Shown: positions 46,386 to 56,414, counted from the stretch's first letter. The stretch: 64,000 bases of DNA from Flavivirga algicola (GCF_012910715.1 NZ_JABBHF010000002.1:439001-503000), one strand, 5' to 3'. Numbers and translations are program-made. The notes: generated by a model from the sequence alone, not told the origin.

Positions 46386-49300
46386 TTAATTATTAATCTT
46401 CAGAAGCTGAAGTGCTTCATTATTTTTTACTATTAAAACGCCTATTCCGCCATCATTTAAGGTTATCGTTTTTGCATTTAAAACCTCTCCATTAACATAT
46501 AAATCGTCTCGTGGCTCTTTTGTAAATTCAATTGTATTCCCCTTTAAAAACATACCATAACCTGCATCTTGTCTGGGAGTTTCAACCTCAAACCCATACA
46601 GATTCCCTAAAAGAAGTAGATCTAAATTCCCGTCTTTATTATAATCATGGGAAACAATGCTCTTTATTGTAGTTGTCTGGGCTTCATTAACTAATGGTTT
46701 TATCTTAAATAGACCTTCTCCTGTGTTTTCAAAAAGACAGGATGCAAAATTTGTTGCTTTAAGATTTAATGCGTTGCTTATATTTTCTTTTCCATAAACC
46801 GTCTCTAAATCTGCCAAAGCATATTCATGATAACTGGAAAACTTCTTCTTAATAAAGGGCATTTGTTGTGAACTACACTGTCTTCCTCTTAAAGGATAAT
46901 TAGTTCCGTTTTGATGGTAACTTAAGACAATATCTACTGTTCCTGTTTTATCGAAATCCTTGGCATAGACCTGAAAAGGTGTTTCGTTTGAAGCTTGATA
47001 TTTTGAATTTAGCCCTAGGTTTCCTGCTATGAAATCTATATCACCATCATTATCAAAATCTCCAGATTCTAAACTAAACCACCAGCCCGTATTTTTATCT
47101 AGATTGGCAAATGATGTATCTTTTACAAGCGTTCCTTTTTTGTTTTTAAATACTGTCAATGGCATCCATTCACCAACTAATATCAATTCCTTAATATCAT
47201 CTGAGTTTATATCCTCCCATTTGGCGTCGGTAACCATACCAATAGTTGCCAATTCTTTGTTTTCAACACGAGAAAATTTAATTTGAGTATTGGTAGATTC
47301 ATTCCTTAAAAGAAAAGAATTACCTGCATACGGATATACGCCAGGGGTTTGTCTTCCTCCTACAAAAAGATCTATATCTCCGTCATTATCAAAATCATGA
47401 GGACTTACCACAGATCCACTAAAATTCAAACCTTTCGGAAGTGCTTCGGTAACCTTTGAAAAAACGCCATCATTATTCACATACAATCGATCTGAATAAT
47501 ATTTAGAGGCTTGCTCAAACTCATTACTTCCACTTACTACATACAAATCTAAATCGCCATCATTATCAACATCAAAAAACGTAGCATCTACATCTTCATG
47601 TTTCTTGTCTGCTTTAAAGATACGCGAATTGGTTTTAGTGAACGTCCCCGTTTGATTTTGCACATATAAAACACCTGGAAAGTTAGCAGCCCCTCCCACG
47701 AAAAAATCGTCCAGCTTATCACCATTAACATCTCCAATACATAAAGCTAGTTTGTCTTCAGACATTTTATGCGGTAAAAGACTTTCCCTTTCAAAATCGT
47801 TAAATACATTCTGGTGACTGATATGGTTTAGTCCTTTTGATACGGTTACATCCTGAAACAATCTTTCTGATTTTGACTCCTTAACATTTTTTATAGCTGT
47901 TTGAGATGCTTCTGAATGGTTTAATGTAATCTTTTGATTGCCTGAAATATTTTGTATTTCCTGTACGTTATTATCGGGCCAGTAAACGGTTAACTTTTTT
48001 ACTTCTTGTAATTCACCTAATCCAAAATGCAAAACATGACTTGTTGAGGATTGAAATCCTCTAGAAAAATGCTGCTCTAAAGTTTGAGAACCTTTTGTAG
48101 TGGCTATAACAACGCGAGCTCCTATCCCAAAAGGATTTTTTTCAGCACCAACAAGATTCACCTTTAAATAGTTTCCTAAACCTTGCTCTATAGCAGTATT
48201 TTTATAAATATGTGCCTTATCATCCATGTTATTGGTAATAATTTCCAAATCGCCATCATTATCCAAATCGGCATAAGCAGCACCATTAGAAGCTGTTAAT
48301 ATTTCTTTGCACCAGCTTTTATTCTTTTTGTCAAAAGATAAGTGTCCTTTGTTTTCATAGAAATAGTTATCTTTTTTTCTTAGGGGCATTCGCCTTAAAA
48401 TGGCCTCATCCCTTTGTTTTTCTAAAAGGTTCCTTACTGAATTTGGAGCTTCTTCTATTTTCTTAGCGTAGTCTGCTTCAGTTCTCTGTTTATAATGGAT
48501 ATAATCTACATTTCTAAAGTCTCTTTTTATACCATTTGAAACAAACAAATCTTTATCACCATCATTATCCATATCAAAAAATAAAGGTCCCCAACTCCAG
48601 TCTGTGCTAGAGATTCCTGTAAGAGAAGCTACATCTGAAAACACAGGTGTCTCATCTTTGGTTGGTGTTCCATTATTTAATTGAAGAGCGTTGTACATAT
48701 ATTGACGATGAAACCCTTTTGCCAGCAATTCATTAAATTTTTCGGGGTTCATTCCGCTCATACTGGCTTTAATACCGTAGTTGTCCTCAGAAACCATATC
48801 TAGAGTCATAAAATCTAACCAGCCGTCATTATTAAAATCGGCGATATCATTTCCCATAGAAAAATTTGAAGTATGTCCTGTGGCTTTCTTGCAAACCTCT
48901 TTAAAGGTTCCGTTTTTCTGATTGAGATAAATCCTATCACTAGAAGCGAAATCCTGACTCACCAAAACATCTGGCCATGTGTCATTATTTAAATCTCCAA
49001 TTCCAATGCCTAGACCAAACCCAATACCATCATTTAGTATTCCAGCTTCATCTGAAACATCTACAAATACGTTATTGTCATTTCTAAATAACCGATCACT
49101 GGTTAAAGGAGATTTTACGTTTTGTAGTCTATCTAAATCATAAAGAACTTTAGTATCTGTATTATGGTTTATTAAAAACAGGTCTAAATCGCCATCTTTA
49201 TCATAGTCGAAAAAAACAGCTTGGGTGGAATAATGCGGTAAATTTAAATGGTATTTTTTTCCTTGCTCTTCAAAAATGGGGACCCCATTTTTATCATTCC

Positions 49301-49811
49301 CTTTATTTACATAAAGCTTGTTTTCTCTGGCTGTGTCTTCTATGTATGGCCCTGACAGACAGACATAAATATCTAACAAACCATCTGAATTAATATCTAC
49401 AATGGTTGATGCCAACTCAAACCCTGGAAATCCCTGGACTTTTGAAGTATGTGTTACATCCTTAAATTTTAGATGGCCTTCATTTAAGTATAATTTATTC
49501 TCTTCCTGATTTGAAATGAAATACAAATCGGCTAAACCATCATTATTAAAATCGGCTACAGAAACACCTGCTCCATTATACATATAATCATAGTTAAGCG
49601 CATTCATTTCCATACGCTCTTGAATTCTATTTACAAATGATACGCCCGTTAAAGAATCATTTAAAATTTCGAATAAGTAGTTAGTTTCTTGATTTTTATC
49701 GGTTCTAAAATTCGTAGTAGAGCTATTCTTTTCTTTACACGAAGAAGCTAAAAGCAATAACATTATAGCCGTTATTTTAAATCTACCTTTGTGTAAATTA
49801 TTACGTTTCAT
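46386..49811 (-). CDS. Giant FG-GAP/VCBS + ASPIC (UnbV) lipoprotein
   Basis: The 1141-residue lipoprotein (lipobox LASSC, Cys25) is built of about 14 Asp-rich FG-GAP/VCBS blades, such as ADFNNDGLADLYFIS, DYDKDGDLDLFLIN, DMDNDGDKDLFVSNG and DFDNDGDIDLFVGG. These probably bind Ca2+ and fold into two beta-propellers. Between the two halves is an ASPIC/UnbV domain (about 535-625, NPFGIGARVVIATTKGSQ to VKKLTVYWPDNNVQEIQNI). Such CRTAC1-like proteins are often next to susCD in Flavobacteriia, but their role is unknown; glycan binding at the surface is a reasonable guess. It follows SusD with a 115-bp gap that contains a strong hairpin. Confidence 0.9.
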   Translation of the reverse strand: MKRNNLHKGRFKITAIMLLLLASSCKEKNSSTTNFRTDKNQETNYLFEILNDSLTGVSFVNRIQERMEMNALNYDYMYNGAGVSVADFNNDGLADLYFISNQEENKLYLNEGHLKFKDVTHTSKVQGFPGFELASTIVDINSDGLLDIYVCLSGPYIEDTARENKLYVNKGNDKNGVPIFEEQGKKYHLNLPHYSTQAVFFDYDKDGDLDLFLINHNTDTKVLYDLDRLQNVKSPLTSDRLFRNDNNVFVDVSDEAGILNDGIGFGLGIGIGDLNNDTWPDVLVSQDFASSDRIYLNQKNGTFKEVCKKATGHTSNFSMGNDIADFNNDGWLDFMTLDMVSEDNYGIKASMSGMNPEKFNELLAKGFHRQYMYNALQLNNGTPTKDETPVFSDVASLTGISSTDWSWGPLFFDMDNDGDKDLFVSNGIKRDFRNVDYIHYKQRTEADYAKKIEEAPNSVRNLLEKQRDEAILRRMPLRKKDNYFYENKGHLSFDKKNKSWCKEILTASNGAAYADLDNDGDLEIITNNMDDKAHIYKNTAIEQGLGNYLKVNLVGAEKNPFGIGARVVIATTKGSQTLEQHFSRGFQSSTSHVLHFGLGELQEVKKLTVYWPDNNVQEIQNISGNQKITLNHSEASQTAIKNVKESKSERLFQDVTVSKGLNHISHQNVFNDFERESLLPHKMSEDKLALCIGDVNGDKLDDFFVGGAANFPGVLYVQNQTGTFTKTNSRIFKADKKHEDVDATFFDVDNDGDLDLYVVSGSNEFEQASKYYSDRLYVNNDGVFSKVTEALPKGLNFSGSVVSPHDFDNDGDIDLFVGGRQTPGVYPYAGNSFLLRNESTNTQIKFSRVENKELATIGMVTDAKWEDINSDDIKELILVGEWMPLTVFKNKKGTLVKDTSFANLDKNTGWWFSLESGDFDNDGDIDFIAGNLGLNSKYQASNETPFQVYAKDFDKTGTVDIVLSYHQNGTNYPLRGRQCSSQQMPFIKKKFSSYHEYALADLETVYGKENISNALNLKATNFASCLFENTGEGLFKIKPLVNEAQTTTIKSIVSHDYNKDGNLDLLLLGNLYGFEVETPRQDAGYGMFLKGNTIEFTKEPRDDLYVNGEVLNAKTITLNDGGIGVLIVKNNEALQLLKINN

Positions 49812-49835
49812 TTTTAAACTATTAAGTTAAATTGA

Positions 49836-49867
49836 AATTAGGGAACAAAAAAATTTGTTCCCTAATT
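49836..49867 (-). terminator. Strong hairpin between SusD and the FG-GAP lipoprotein gene
   Basis: AATTAGGGAACAAA (49836-49849) and TTTGTTCCCTAATT (49854-49867) make a perfect 14-bp stem with a 4-base loop, 60 bp after the SusD stop. It could end most transcription so that SusC and SusD are made in excess of the downstream proteins, or protect the susCD message end. The 115-bp gap holds no gene. Confidence 0.72.
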
Positions 49868-49926
49868 CTTCTAAATAAAATCAACAACTATGATTTCTAA
49901 TTAAACTAACTCAAACTAAATAATTA

Positions 49927-51738
49927 TTAATAATTTGGATTTTGCTCAACCAAACCTTCTGATGCATCAATTTCTGCCTGAGGTATTGGCCATAGATAGT
50001 CCTTAGCAGGATTAAACACTCTTGTTTCTAAATCTCTATAATTGAGATCTCCTTTTTCTTTTCTTGGTTCAATTGGTGCCCCTGGATATGTTACATGACC
50101 ATCTTCATCAATATTTGGCACTAACCCTAAGTCTCCTCCTATTTTACTAAATCCGTTAGCAGGCCCTCCTATTGCGCTACCATTCATTAGCTTTTCAGCA
50201 ATTCCCCATCTTCTTATATCAAATAATCGTAATCCTTCATTAGCCAATTCAACTTTTCGTTCACGTCTTACAATTCTTCTTAACTCAGCCTGATCCATTG
50301 TTACAACAGCAGGATAAGTTATGCCAGAACCATTATAGCCTCTTTCCCTAACCGCATTTATAGCATCTAATACTGTAGCATCAATATTACCCGATTCTAT
50401 CTTAGCTTCTGCATAGGTTAGGTACATTTCAGCTAATCTCATAATATATACTGGATGATCTGCATTTCCTGCCCAAACCCCTTTATCTCCTGTAAGAGCT
50501 GGCTCATCAGAGAATTTTTTCCAAACATATCCCGTAAAAGATGTGAAACGATTGGATCCACCAGTTGTATACTCTACACCACTAACAGGGTCTGTTATTT
50601 TTAACCCACCAGGATTAGCCGAATTAAGATTCATTACACGGGTTTGAACCCCATTTACTATTTGCCACGTAGCTATACTATCACTATGTTGCTGAAAGAT
50701 TCGGTTAGTCCAAAGTTCTCCAGGAACAGCTATTGAAGCTTTCATTCTAGGATCTCTGTTATCAAAAGGATTTACAGGATCAAATGATGGGTCTTCATCA
50801 ATTGGTAACCCATTTATTGTTTCATAAGAATCTAATGTTTGTTGAACTGGCACAAACTGACTCCACCCTCCATATCTACTTCCTTGAGCTATAGATAATC
50901 CGTGAGTACGAGTACCTTCCGTAAATGAGATATCTAAAATATTTTCTTGATTATTAGTATCTTCTATTACAGGTTGAGTAAAAAGCGACTCATAATCTGG
51001 GTAAAGCGCTAAGCCAGAATCCATTACTTCCTGAGCCTTGCTAGCAGCAAGTTCATAATTACCATTGTGCAAAGCTATTCTCGCTATCAGTCCATTAGCT
51101 GCATTAGCAGATGCTCTTCCTCTGGCTGAAGCCGTTTGAGGCAATATATTTGCAGCCTCTTCTAAATCGGCCAAGATTGAAGTAACTATTTCTGCTTTTG
51201 AAGTTTTTGGAATTGCCAAATCATTCAATGTTGATGCAGCTTCTTTTCTAAATGGTATATCTCCAAATAACTCTGTTAGATAACTATAAAAAATAGCTCT
51301 TAAAAAAAGTGCTTCTGCTCTAATTTCATCATATCTAGCAGGGTTAGTAACATCTTTAGCTTTTTCCATATTGCCAAGAAGATTGTTTGCTCTTTGAATT
51401 CCAGTATAAAATCTATTCCAAAAATTATTTGGCAGAGGACTAGTTGATGATAACCCTCCTTGCGTTGCTTCGGCAGCACCAGCTACATTACCTCTATTAA
51501 AGGCTAAATCTGTAGAATGATCTAAAATTTGAGGAAAAGTTGGAACGAAATTTCCTGGTGTATAGATTAAACTTTCATAAACTCCTGCTAAGCCAACTTC
51601 TAGTTGGGCTTCAGTTTCAAAAAAAGTAGCACTGTTAGGGCTACCTGGATCATCCAAATTTAATACATTGTCTGCACAACTGATAGATAATGCAGCTATA
51701 ACACAACATGTAGATATAATTAATTTAATTCTTTTCAT
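49927..51738 (-). CDS. susD-like: SusD/RagB-family surface glycan-binding lipoprotein
   Basis: The 603-residue lipoprotein has a SusD-type N-terminus (Cys21 in SISCADNVLNL, followed by a flexible segment and FFETEAQLEVGLAGVYESL). Helical TPR-like repeats (AEALFLRAIFYSYLTELFGDIPF, LIARIALHNGNYELAASKAQEVM) and the C-terminal family end (NEGLRLFDIRRWGIAEKLMNG, YLWPIPQAEIDASEGLVEQNPNY) are present. It should sit on the outer face of the outer membrane as the lid of the SusC channel and bind the oligosaccharide imported. It is 11 bp after susC. The ligand is inferred as a sulfated galacto-oligosaccharide. Confidence 0.96.
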   Translation of the reverse strand: MKRIKLIISTCCVIAALSISCADNVLNLDDPGSPNSATFFETEAQLEVGLAGVYESLIYTPGNFVPTFPQILDHSTDLAFNRGNVAGAAEATQGGLSSTSPLPNNFWNRFYTGIQRANNLLGNMEKAKDVTNPARYDEIRAEALFLRAIFYSYLTELFGDIPFRKEAASTLNDLAIPKTSKAEIVTSILADLEEAANILPQTASARGRASANAANGLIARIALHNGNYELAASKAQEVMDSGLALYPDYESLFTQPVIEDTNNQENILDISFTEGTRTHGLSIAQGSRYGGWSQFVPVQQTLDSYETINGLPIDEDPSFDPVNPFDNRDPRMKASIAVPGELWTNRIFQQHSDSIATWQIVNGVQTRVMNLNSANPGGLKITDPVSGVEYTTGGSNRFTSFTGYVWKKFSDEPALTGDKGVWAGNADHPVYIMRLAEMYLTYAEAKIESGNIDATVLDAINAVRERGYNGSGITYPAVVTMDQAELRRIVRRERKVELANEGLRLFDIRRWGIAEKLMNGSAIGGPANGFSKIGGDLGLVPNIDEDGHVTYPGAPIEPRKEKGDLNYRDLETRVFNPAKDYLWPIPQAEIDASEGLVEQNPNY

Positions 51739-51749
51739 TTTATTTTTAT

Positions 51750-54700
51750 TTAAAATCCTATGTTTAATCCTAATGTGTATACTTTAGAAATTGGATAAAA
51801 TTGCCCAGTATTAAAATTAGGCACTAATGGGTCTATACCATCTGGCATATTATCAAACGTGAACAAGTTTTGTCCCGAAATATAAATTCTAGCTTTAGTT
51901 AAATTCACTTTATCCAATACAGAAGCAGGAAGCTTATATCCTAATGTAATATTTCTTACTCTTACATAAGAAGCATCATGCATCCAAGTTTCATTAACTC
52001 TCCAGTTATGATGCGCACTTAACGCAGTTAAACGTGGCAATGAAGCATTTGTGTTTTCTGGCGTCCAATAATCTGTTTGCCAACGTTGAATCTTTCCTGC
52101 ATTAAAGAAAGACCATCCCATATCTCCTGTTAATACAACATCTCTTCCACTTACACCAATAACAGAAGCTGATAAATCAAATCCTTTATATTCTACAAAA
52201 AAGTCAAAACCCCAATTTTTATTATTCAAGTTACTTCCTATAATAGTTCTATCATCATTGTTTATTACTCCATCTTCATTTAAATCAACATATTTGATAT
52301 CACCAGCTTGAATAGCTCCAAATGCTGGCACAGGTAAACCACTATTTAAAGTGCCTCCTGTAAAATCACTTTCTTGGTATAAACCTTCAACTTTTAAACC
52401 AAAAATAGACCCAATCTCCTCTCCAAGACGACTAATTGTTTGACCTGGTGGTAATTCATCCAAACCATTTAAATCAGTAATCTCGTTCTTAAAATCAGAG
52501 TAATTAAAATTAAATCCGTATTTAACCCCTCCTATGCTATCTTGCCATCCTAAGGATAAATCATAACCTGTGTTTTTAACTTCCCCAGCATTTTGTGCAG
52601 GAGCATTAAAACCAACACTTGTAGGAATTGTTATTGGTAGCAAAATATCTTTAGTTTTTCTAATGTAGTACTCTCCAGTAAATGTTAATCTATTACTAAA
52701 GAATCCTGCATCTAGCGCAAAGTTTGTGGACTCACCAGACTCCCAAATTAATGAAGTATTAGCTAAAACATCTTGAGCCCCTCCTACTATTGGAATTCCT
52801 CCTAAAGTTGGATTAGCATTACCGACACCAAATAAAGAAGCATAATTAAAATTGTTAAGTACCGATTGACCATTTACTGTTATATATGTAAATTGATTTC
52901 CTAACTCTCCCCAAGACCCTCTAAGTTTTAAATTATTTATAAAAGAGTCTTTTGGAAAGAAATCCTCTTCCGTTACTCTCCAACCTAAAGAAAACGAAGG
53001 AAATGTAGCTGCTCTAAAACCTTCTGCAAAACGAGACGATGCATCTCGTCTAACATTAGCTTCAAATAAATACTTGCCTTTATAAGAATAGTTCAATCTT
53101 CCAAATACAGACTCTAAGCCATTTTGAGTTGAACTTCCAGAGTTTAGTTGCGTATCTGAATCTCCGTTATTTAGATTTCTAAATTCTTGTAACACAAAAC
53201 GTCTTCTACTGGCAGTCCAGTTCTCTGTTTGAAATTTTAAAAATTCATAACCTGCTAATGCTGAAAAACTATGGTCTCCAAAATCTTTATTATAATTAAT
53301 AATTACATTAAAGTTGTCTGTAAACCCTTCACTAGTTTGTTTAAATAAACTATTGTTTAACAAATGATCTGTCATAGGCTCTGCGGCAGAGCCATCTTTC
53401 CAAATATATGTGGCAATAAAATCATCTCTATCAAAATCGTTATATTGAGGAGAATACGTTGCTGATATTGCTATATCATCTATTGGTCTATATGTTAATT
53501 TAAGTACTCCTCTAAAATAGTTAGTTACTCTTTGATCTACAGATCCTGAATTAATTCTTGCAATAGGATTACTTCCATTAAAACCAGCTCCCCAAGTACC
53601 ATCATCATTAAAAGCATTAAATAAGGGTTGCATTCTGTAAACCTGTGCTATGGTTTGATTTAAATCCATAGGAGCTCTATCGACTTCTCTTCTAAAGTTA
53701 AGATCAAAAGTGACATCAAACTTTTCTCCTAATTTCAAATCTGTATTAAATCTACCACTGTATCTTTTAAACGTATAATTAGGAATATTTCCTTCTTGAT
53801 CTAAATAAGAAATAGATGCAGCAACTCTAGCCTTCTCACTACCTCCATTAACACTTAAGTTATGATAGTGTTGCAAACCTGGTTGAGAAAAAGCTAAGTC
53901 TACCCAATCTGTATCAGGTAAAGCTTCAGTACCTACACCAACTCCTGCTCTGTAATCGTTTAAAACAGAATCTGGAAACGATCCAGGTTCTGCATCATTG
54001 AATGCTTCCATATACTCTAAAGCCCCTAAAAAATCAAGATTTTGGGTTTGATCTTGCACCCCTACATAAGTATTATAACTAGCAGAAATTTTCCCTTCCT
54101 TACCACGTTTTGTGGTAATTAATATGACACCATTGGCAGCTCTTGATCCATAAATTGCTGAAGCAGATGCATCTTTTAAAACAGATATAGATTCAATATC
54201 GTTAGGATCTAACCCATTAATATCATCAGGAATTCCATCAATTAAAATTAAAGGGTTGTTTTTTGCCCCATCTCCCAATGTACCAATACCTCTAATACGT
54301 ATTGTAGCATTATCACGCCCTGGTTGTCCACTAGATTGTACAGCCGTTAAGCCTGGTACCAACCCTGCTAATGCTTGAGAAGCCTGTGCAACTGGTTGTC
54401 TGGTAATTTCATCCGCCTTAACAGTTTCAACCGATCCTGTAAGATTCACTTTTTTCTGTGAACCATAACCCACTACCACAACTTCATCTAATTGGGCGGC
54501 ATCTTCAATTAATGTTACATTGATCTTTTCCCTACCATTCACTGAAATGTTCTGAGTTATCATTCCAACATAAGAAAAAATTAATGTGGCCCCTTCATTT
54601 AACGTAATACTATAATTACCATCAAAATCGGCCTGCACACCATTACCAGTGCCAGCTTCTAAAATGTTTGTTCCCGCAAGTGGAACTCCTTGTTCATCAG

Positions 54701-54788
54701 TAACCATTCCTGAAACTGTTTTTTCTTGCGCAAAAAGCGTCAAGTTACAGCTTAAAAAAACCATTACTAAAAAATAATTTAGTTTCAT
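51750..54788 (-). CDS. susC-like: SusC/RagA-family TonB-dependent outer-membrane transporter
   Basis: The 1012-residue protein has a signal peptide (cleavage near LFAQ21), an N-terminal carboxypeptidase-regulatory-like domain (VSGMVTDEQGVPLAGTNILE, about 25-95), the SusC junction LDEVVVVGYGSQKKVNLTGS (about 99-118), a plug domain (IRIRGIGTLG, LILIDGIP, SVLKDASASAIYGSRAANG) and a 22-strand barrel to IYISGQNLFTFDN and VYTLGLNIGF. It imports oligosaccharides with energy from TonB-ExbBD. It is the first gene of the run to symporter 2, and three LacI-type operators lie 84-126 bp upstream. Length is normal for the family. Confidence 0.97.
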   Translation of the reverse strand: MKLNYFLVMVFLSCNLTLFAQEKTVSGMVTDEQGVPLAGTNILEAGTGNGVQADFDGNYSITLNEGATLIFSYVGMITQNISVNGREKINVTLIEDAAQLDEVVVVGYGSQKKVNLTGSVETVKADEITRQPVAQASQALAGLVPGLTAVQSSGQPGRDNATIRIRGIGTLGDGAKNNPLILIDGIPDDINGLDPNDIESISVLKDASASAIYGSRAANGVILITTKRGKEGKISASYNTYVGVQDQTQNLDFLGALEYMEAFNDAEPGSFPDSVLNDYRAGVGVGTEALPDTDWVDLAFSQPGLQHYHNLSVNGGSEKARVAASISYLDQEGNIPNYTFKRYSGRFNTDLKLGEKFDVTFDLNFRREVDRAPMDLNQTIAQVYRMQPLFNAFNDDGTWGAGFNGSNPIARINSGSVDQRVTNYFRGVLKLTYRPIDDIAISATYSPQYNDFDRDDFIATYIWKDGSAAEPMTDHLLNNSLFKQTSEGFTDNFNVIINYNKDFGDHSFSALAGYEFLKFQTENWTASRRRFVLQEFRNLNNGDSDTQLNSGSSTQNGLESVFGRLNYSYKGKYLFEANVRRDASSRFAEGFRAATFPSFSLGWRVTEEDFFPKDSFINNLKLRGSWGELGNQFTYITVNGQSVLNNFNYASLFGVGNANPTLGGIPIVGGAQDVLANTSLIWESGESTNFALDAGFFSNRLTFTGEYYIRKTKDILLPITIPTSVGFNAPAQNAGEVKNTGYDLSLGWQDSIGGVKYGFNFNYSDFKNEITDLNGLDELPPGQTISRLGEEIGSIFGLKVEGLYQESDFTGGTLNSGLPVPAFGAIQAGDIKYVDLNEDGVINNDDRTIIGSNLNNKNWGFDFFVEYKGFDLSASVIGVSGRDVVLTGDMGWSFFNAGKIQRWQTDYWTPENTNASLPRLTALSAHHNWRVNETWMHDASYVRVRNITLGYKLPASVLDKVNLTKARIYISGQNLFTFDNMPDGIDPLVPNFNTGQFYPISKVYTLGLNIGF

Positions 54789-55162
54789 AAATATTTATGT
54801 TTAATTTATAATTTCAGCTAAACTTAGACTAAAAAAGAGGCGAGAATCTTATTTTTAAAACAATAAATATTGAAACCGTTTCCGAAACCGTTTCCGAAAA
54901 CCGAAACCGTTTCCGAAATCAATTAATTTGAATTTAAAACATTCTTCTATAAGTTGTATACTATCTTTAAATAGCATAAATGAGCTTTTTATCATTAATA
55001 TATCTTATTGTCGATTCAGTTATATCATGAACAACAATGATGAAACGGTTCATTTGAAATGAAAAATTATTTCTAAATAATGTTTTCGGAAACAACCATA
55101 AAACAATACTTCTTAGTAATTAAAGTGGAATTTCTTTTATTAACTCCAAAGACAAATTAACT
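54789..55162. promoter_or_regulatory. Divergent regulatory region between SusC and LacI regulator 2
   Basis: This 374-bp gap has no gene. It contains the triple operator (54872-54914) and a fourth operator-like dyad (55082-55093, GTTTTCGGAAAC, 70 bp before the regulator start). For SusC, TAAGTTTA on the minus strand about 35 bp before the start resembles a -7 box with one mismatch; for the regulator, TATCTTTA near 54963 does the same. Both promoter calls are weak. Confidence 0.55.
54872..54914. promoter_or_regulatory. Three LacI-type operators upstream of SusC
   Basis: GAAACCGTTTCC occurs three times (54872-54883, 54884-54895, 54903-54914); the first two are directly in tandem and the third starts 19 bp after the second. 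Each has the dyad pattern of the operators near LacI regulator 1 except for the two bases flanking the central CG (C and T here, A and C there). They lie 84-126 bp before the SusC start. LacI regulator 2, encoded divergently, is the natural partner. Confidence 0.72.
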
Positions 55163-56191
55163 ATGATACATGTAACAATTAAAGATGTCGCAAAAAGGCT
55201 TAATGTATCAGTTTCTACTGTATCAAGGGCTTTTAATGACAAATATGATATAAAAAAAGATACTAAGGAACTCATATTAAAAACAGCTAAAGAAATGGGA
55301 TATCATCCTAACCCTATAGCAAAAAAGTTAAGTCAAAATAAATCATTTAATATAGGTGTTGTCATACCTGAGTTTATGAATAGTTATTATTCTGAAATAG
55401 TGATTGTTTTGCAAGAGTTTTTTATATCAAAAGGCTATCAAGTTTTACTTATGCAATCTGATGAAAATGAAGAACAAGAACTAAAAAATGTAAAAACATT
55501 AATCAATAATATGGTTGATGGCTTAATTATAGCACCAACCGTTGGGTACAGAAACAGACCGTATTTTATAGAAAAATATAATGAAGGATATCCAATTGTT
55601 TTTTTAAACAGAATTGATGAAACTTTACCAGCTTCTAAAGTCATTTTTAATAATGTAAAGTGGAGCTTTTTCGCTACAGAACACCTTATAAGACAAAAGT
55701 ATAAAAAGATATATCATTTATCTGGATATAATAACTTATGTGTTTCTTCTGAAAGAATTGAAGGTTATAAAAAAGCCATGAACAAACATAAATTTCCAAA
55801 AGAAAATTACAAAATTATAGAAACAGGATTATTAGCTGAAGAAGGTATGGAAGTCATTGAAGATTTGATTTTTCATCATGATATACCAGATGCTTTCTTT
55901 TGCGTAAACGATATGGTAGCTTTAGGCGCTATGAAAAAGCTAAAAGATAACGGCTTCAAAATTCCAGATGATGTAGCCTTGGTGGGTTTTACCGAAACCC
56001 GAATTGCTAAACTTGTAACCCCTGAATTGAGTAGTGTTAGACAACCCACACATGATATGGCTAAAAAGGCTGGAGAAATATTATTGAATAGAATAAACAA
56101 TCCTGATTCTGAAACTGAAACCATAGTTTTTAACGGGGAATTCAACATAAGAAAGTCTTCAGTTAGAGATTTTTCTATACCACCTATATAG
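55163..56191 (+). CDS. LacI-family transcriptional regulator 2
   Basis: This is a 342-residue LacI-type regulator: helix-turn-helix TIKDVAKRLNVSVSTVSRAF (5-24), hinge helix NPIAKKLS (about 51-58) and a periplasmic-binding-like effector domain from FNIGVVIPEF. It is a close paralogue of regulator 1 (41246-42274), with identical stretches such as EGMEVIEDLIFHHDIPDAFF. It is divergent from SusC and probably controls the SusC-to-symporter-2 run through the triple GAAACCGTTTCC operator, and itself through the dyad at 55082-55093. The inducer is probably an oligosaccharide or monosaccharide from the target galactan. Confidence 0.95.
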   Translation: MIHVTIKDVAKRLNVSVSTVSRAFNDKYDIKKDTKELILKTAKEMGYHPNPIAKKLSQNKSFNIGVVIPEFMNSYYSEIVIVLQEFFISKGYQVLLMQSDENEEQELKNVKTLINNMVDGLIIAPTVGYRNRPYFIEKYNEGYPIVFLNRIDETLPASKVIFNNVKWSFFATEHLIRQKYKKIYHLSGYNNLCVSSERIEGYKKAMNKHKFPKENYKIIETGLLAEEGMEVIEDLIFHHDIPDAFFCVNDMVALGAMKKLKDNGFKIPDDVALVGFTETRIAKLVTPELSSVRQPTHDMAKKAGEILLNRINNPDSETETIVFNGEFNIRKSSVRDFSIPPI

Positions 56192-56362
56192 GCCCATTCA
56201 TTAACCCCTTAATTTCTTAAAGACGCATAAATGAATAATATACAAAACAAATAACTTTCCAGATATAAGGATCATATTCTAATGCACACAAACTTGATAT
56301 CTGGGATTTGCTCATTAGTAAATGGTTTATTTTTCTATTTTATCAAATGGATTTTCCCCTTT

Positions 56363-56384
56363 TATCCCATTCTTGTTTGGGATA
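56363..56384. terminator. Hairpin between convergent regulator 2 and sulfatase genes
   Basis: TATCCCA (56363-56369) and TGGGATA (56378-56384) form a 7-bp stem with an 8-base loop in the 223-bp gap between two converging gene ends. No U-run follows on either strand. It may serve as a weak two-way transcription end. Nothing else is visible in that gap. Confidence 0.35.
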
Positions 56385-56414
56385 GGCATTGTAGAAATTC
56401 AGGTTTGAAATAAA

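Noticed and set aside
54872-54914. The triple repeat upstream of SusC as a short CRISPR array
   Set aside because: The units are 12 bp dyads in tandem with no unique spacers, and no cas gene is present; they fit LacI operators.
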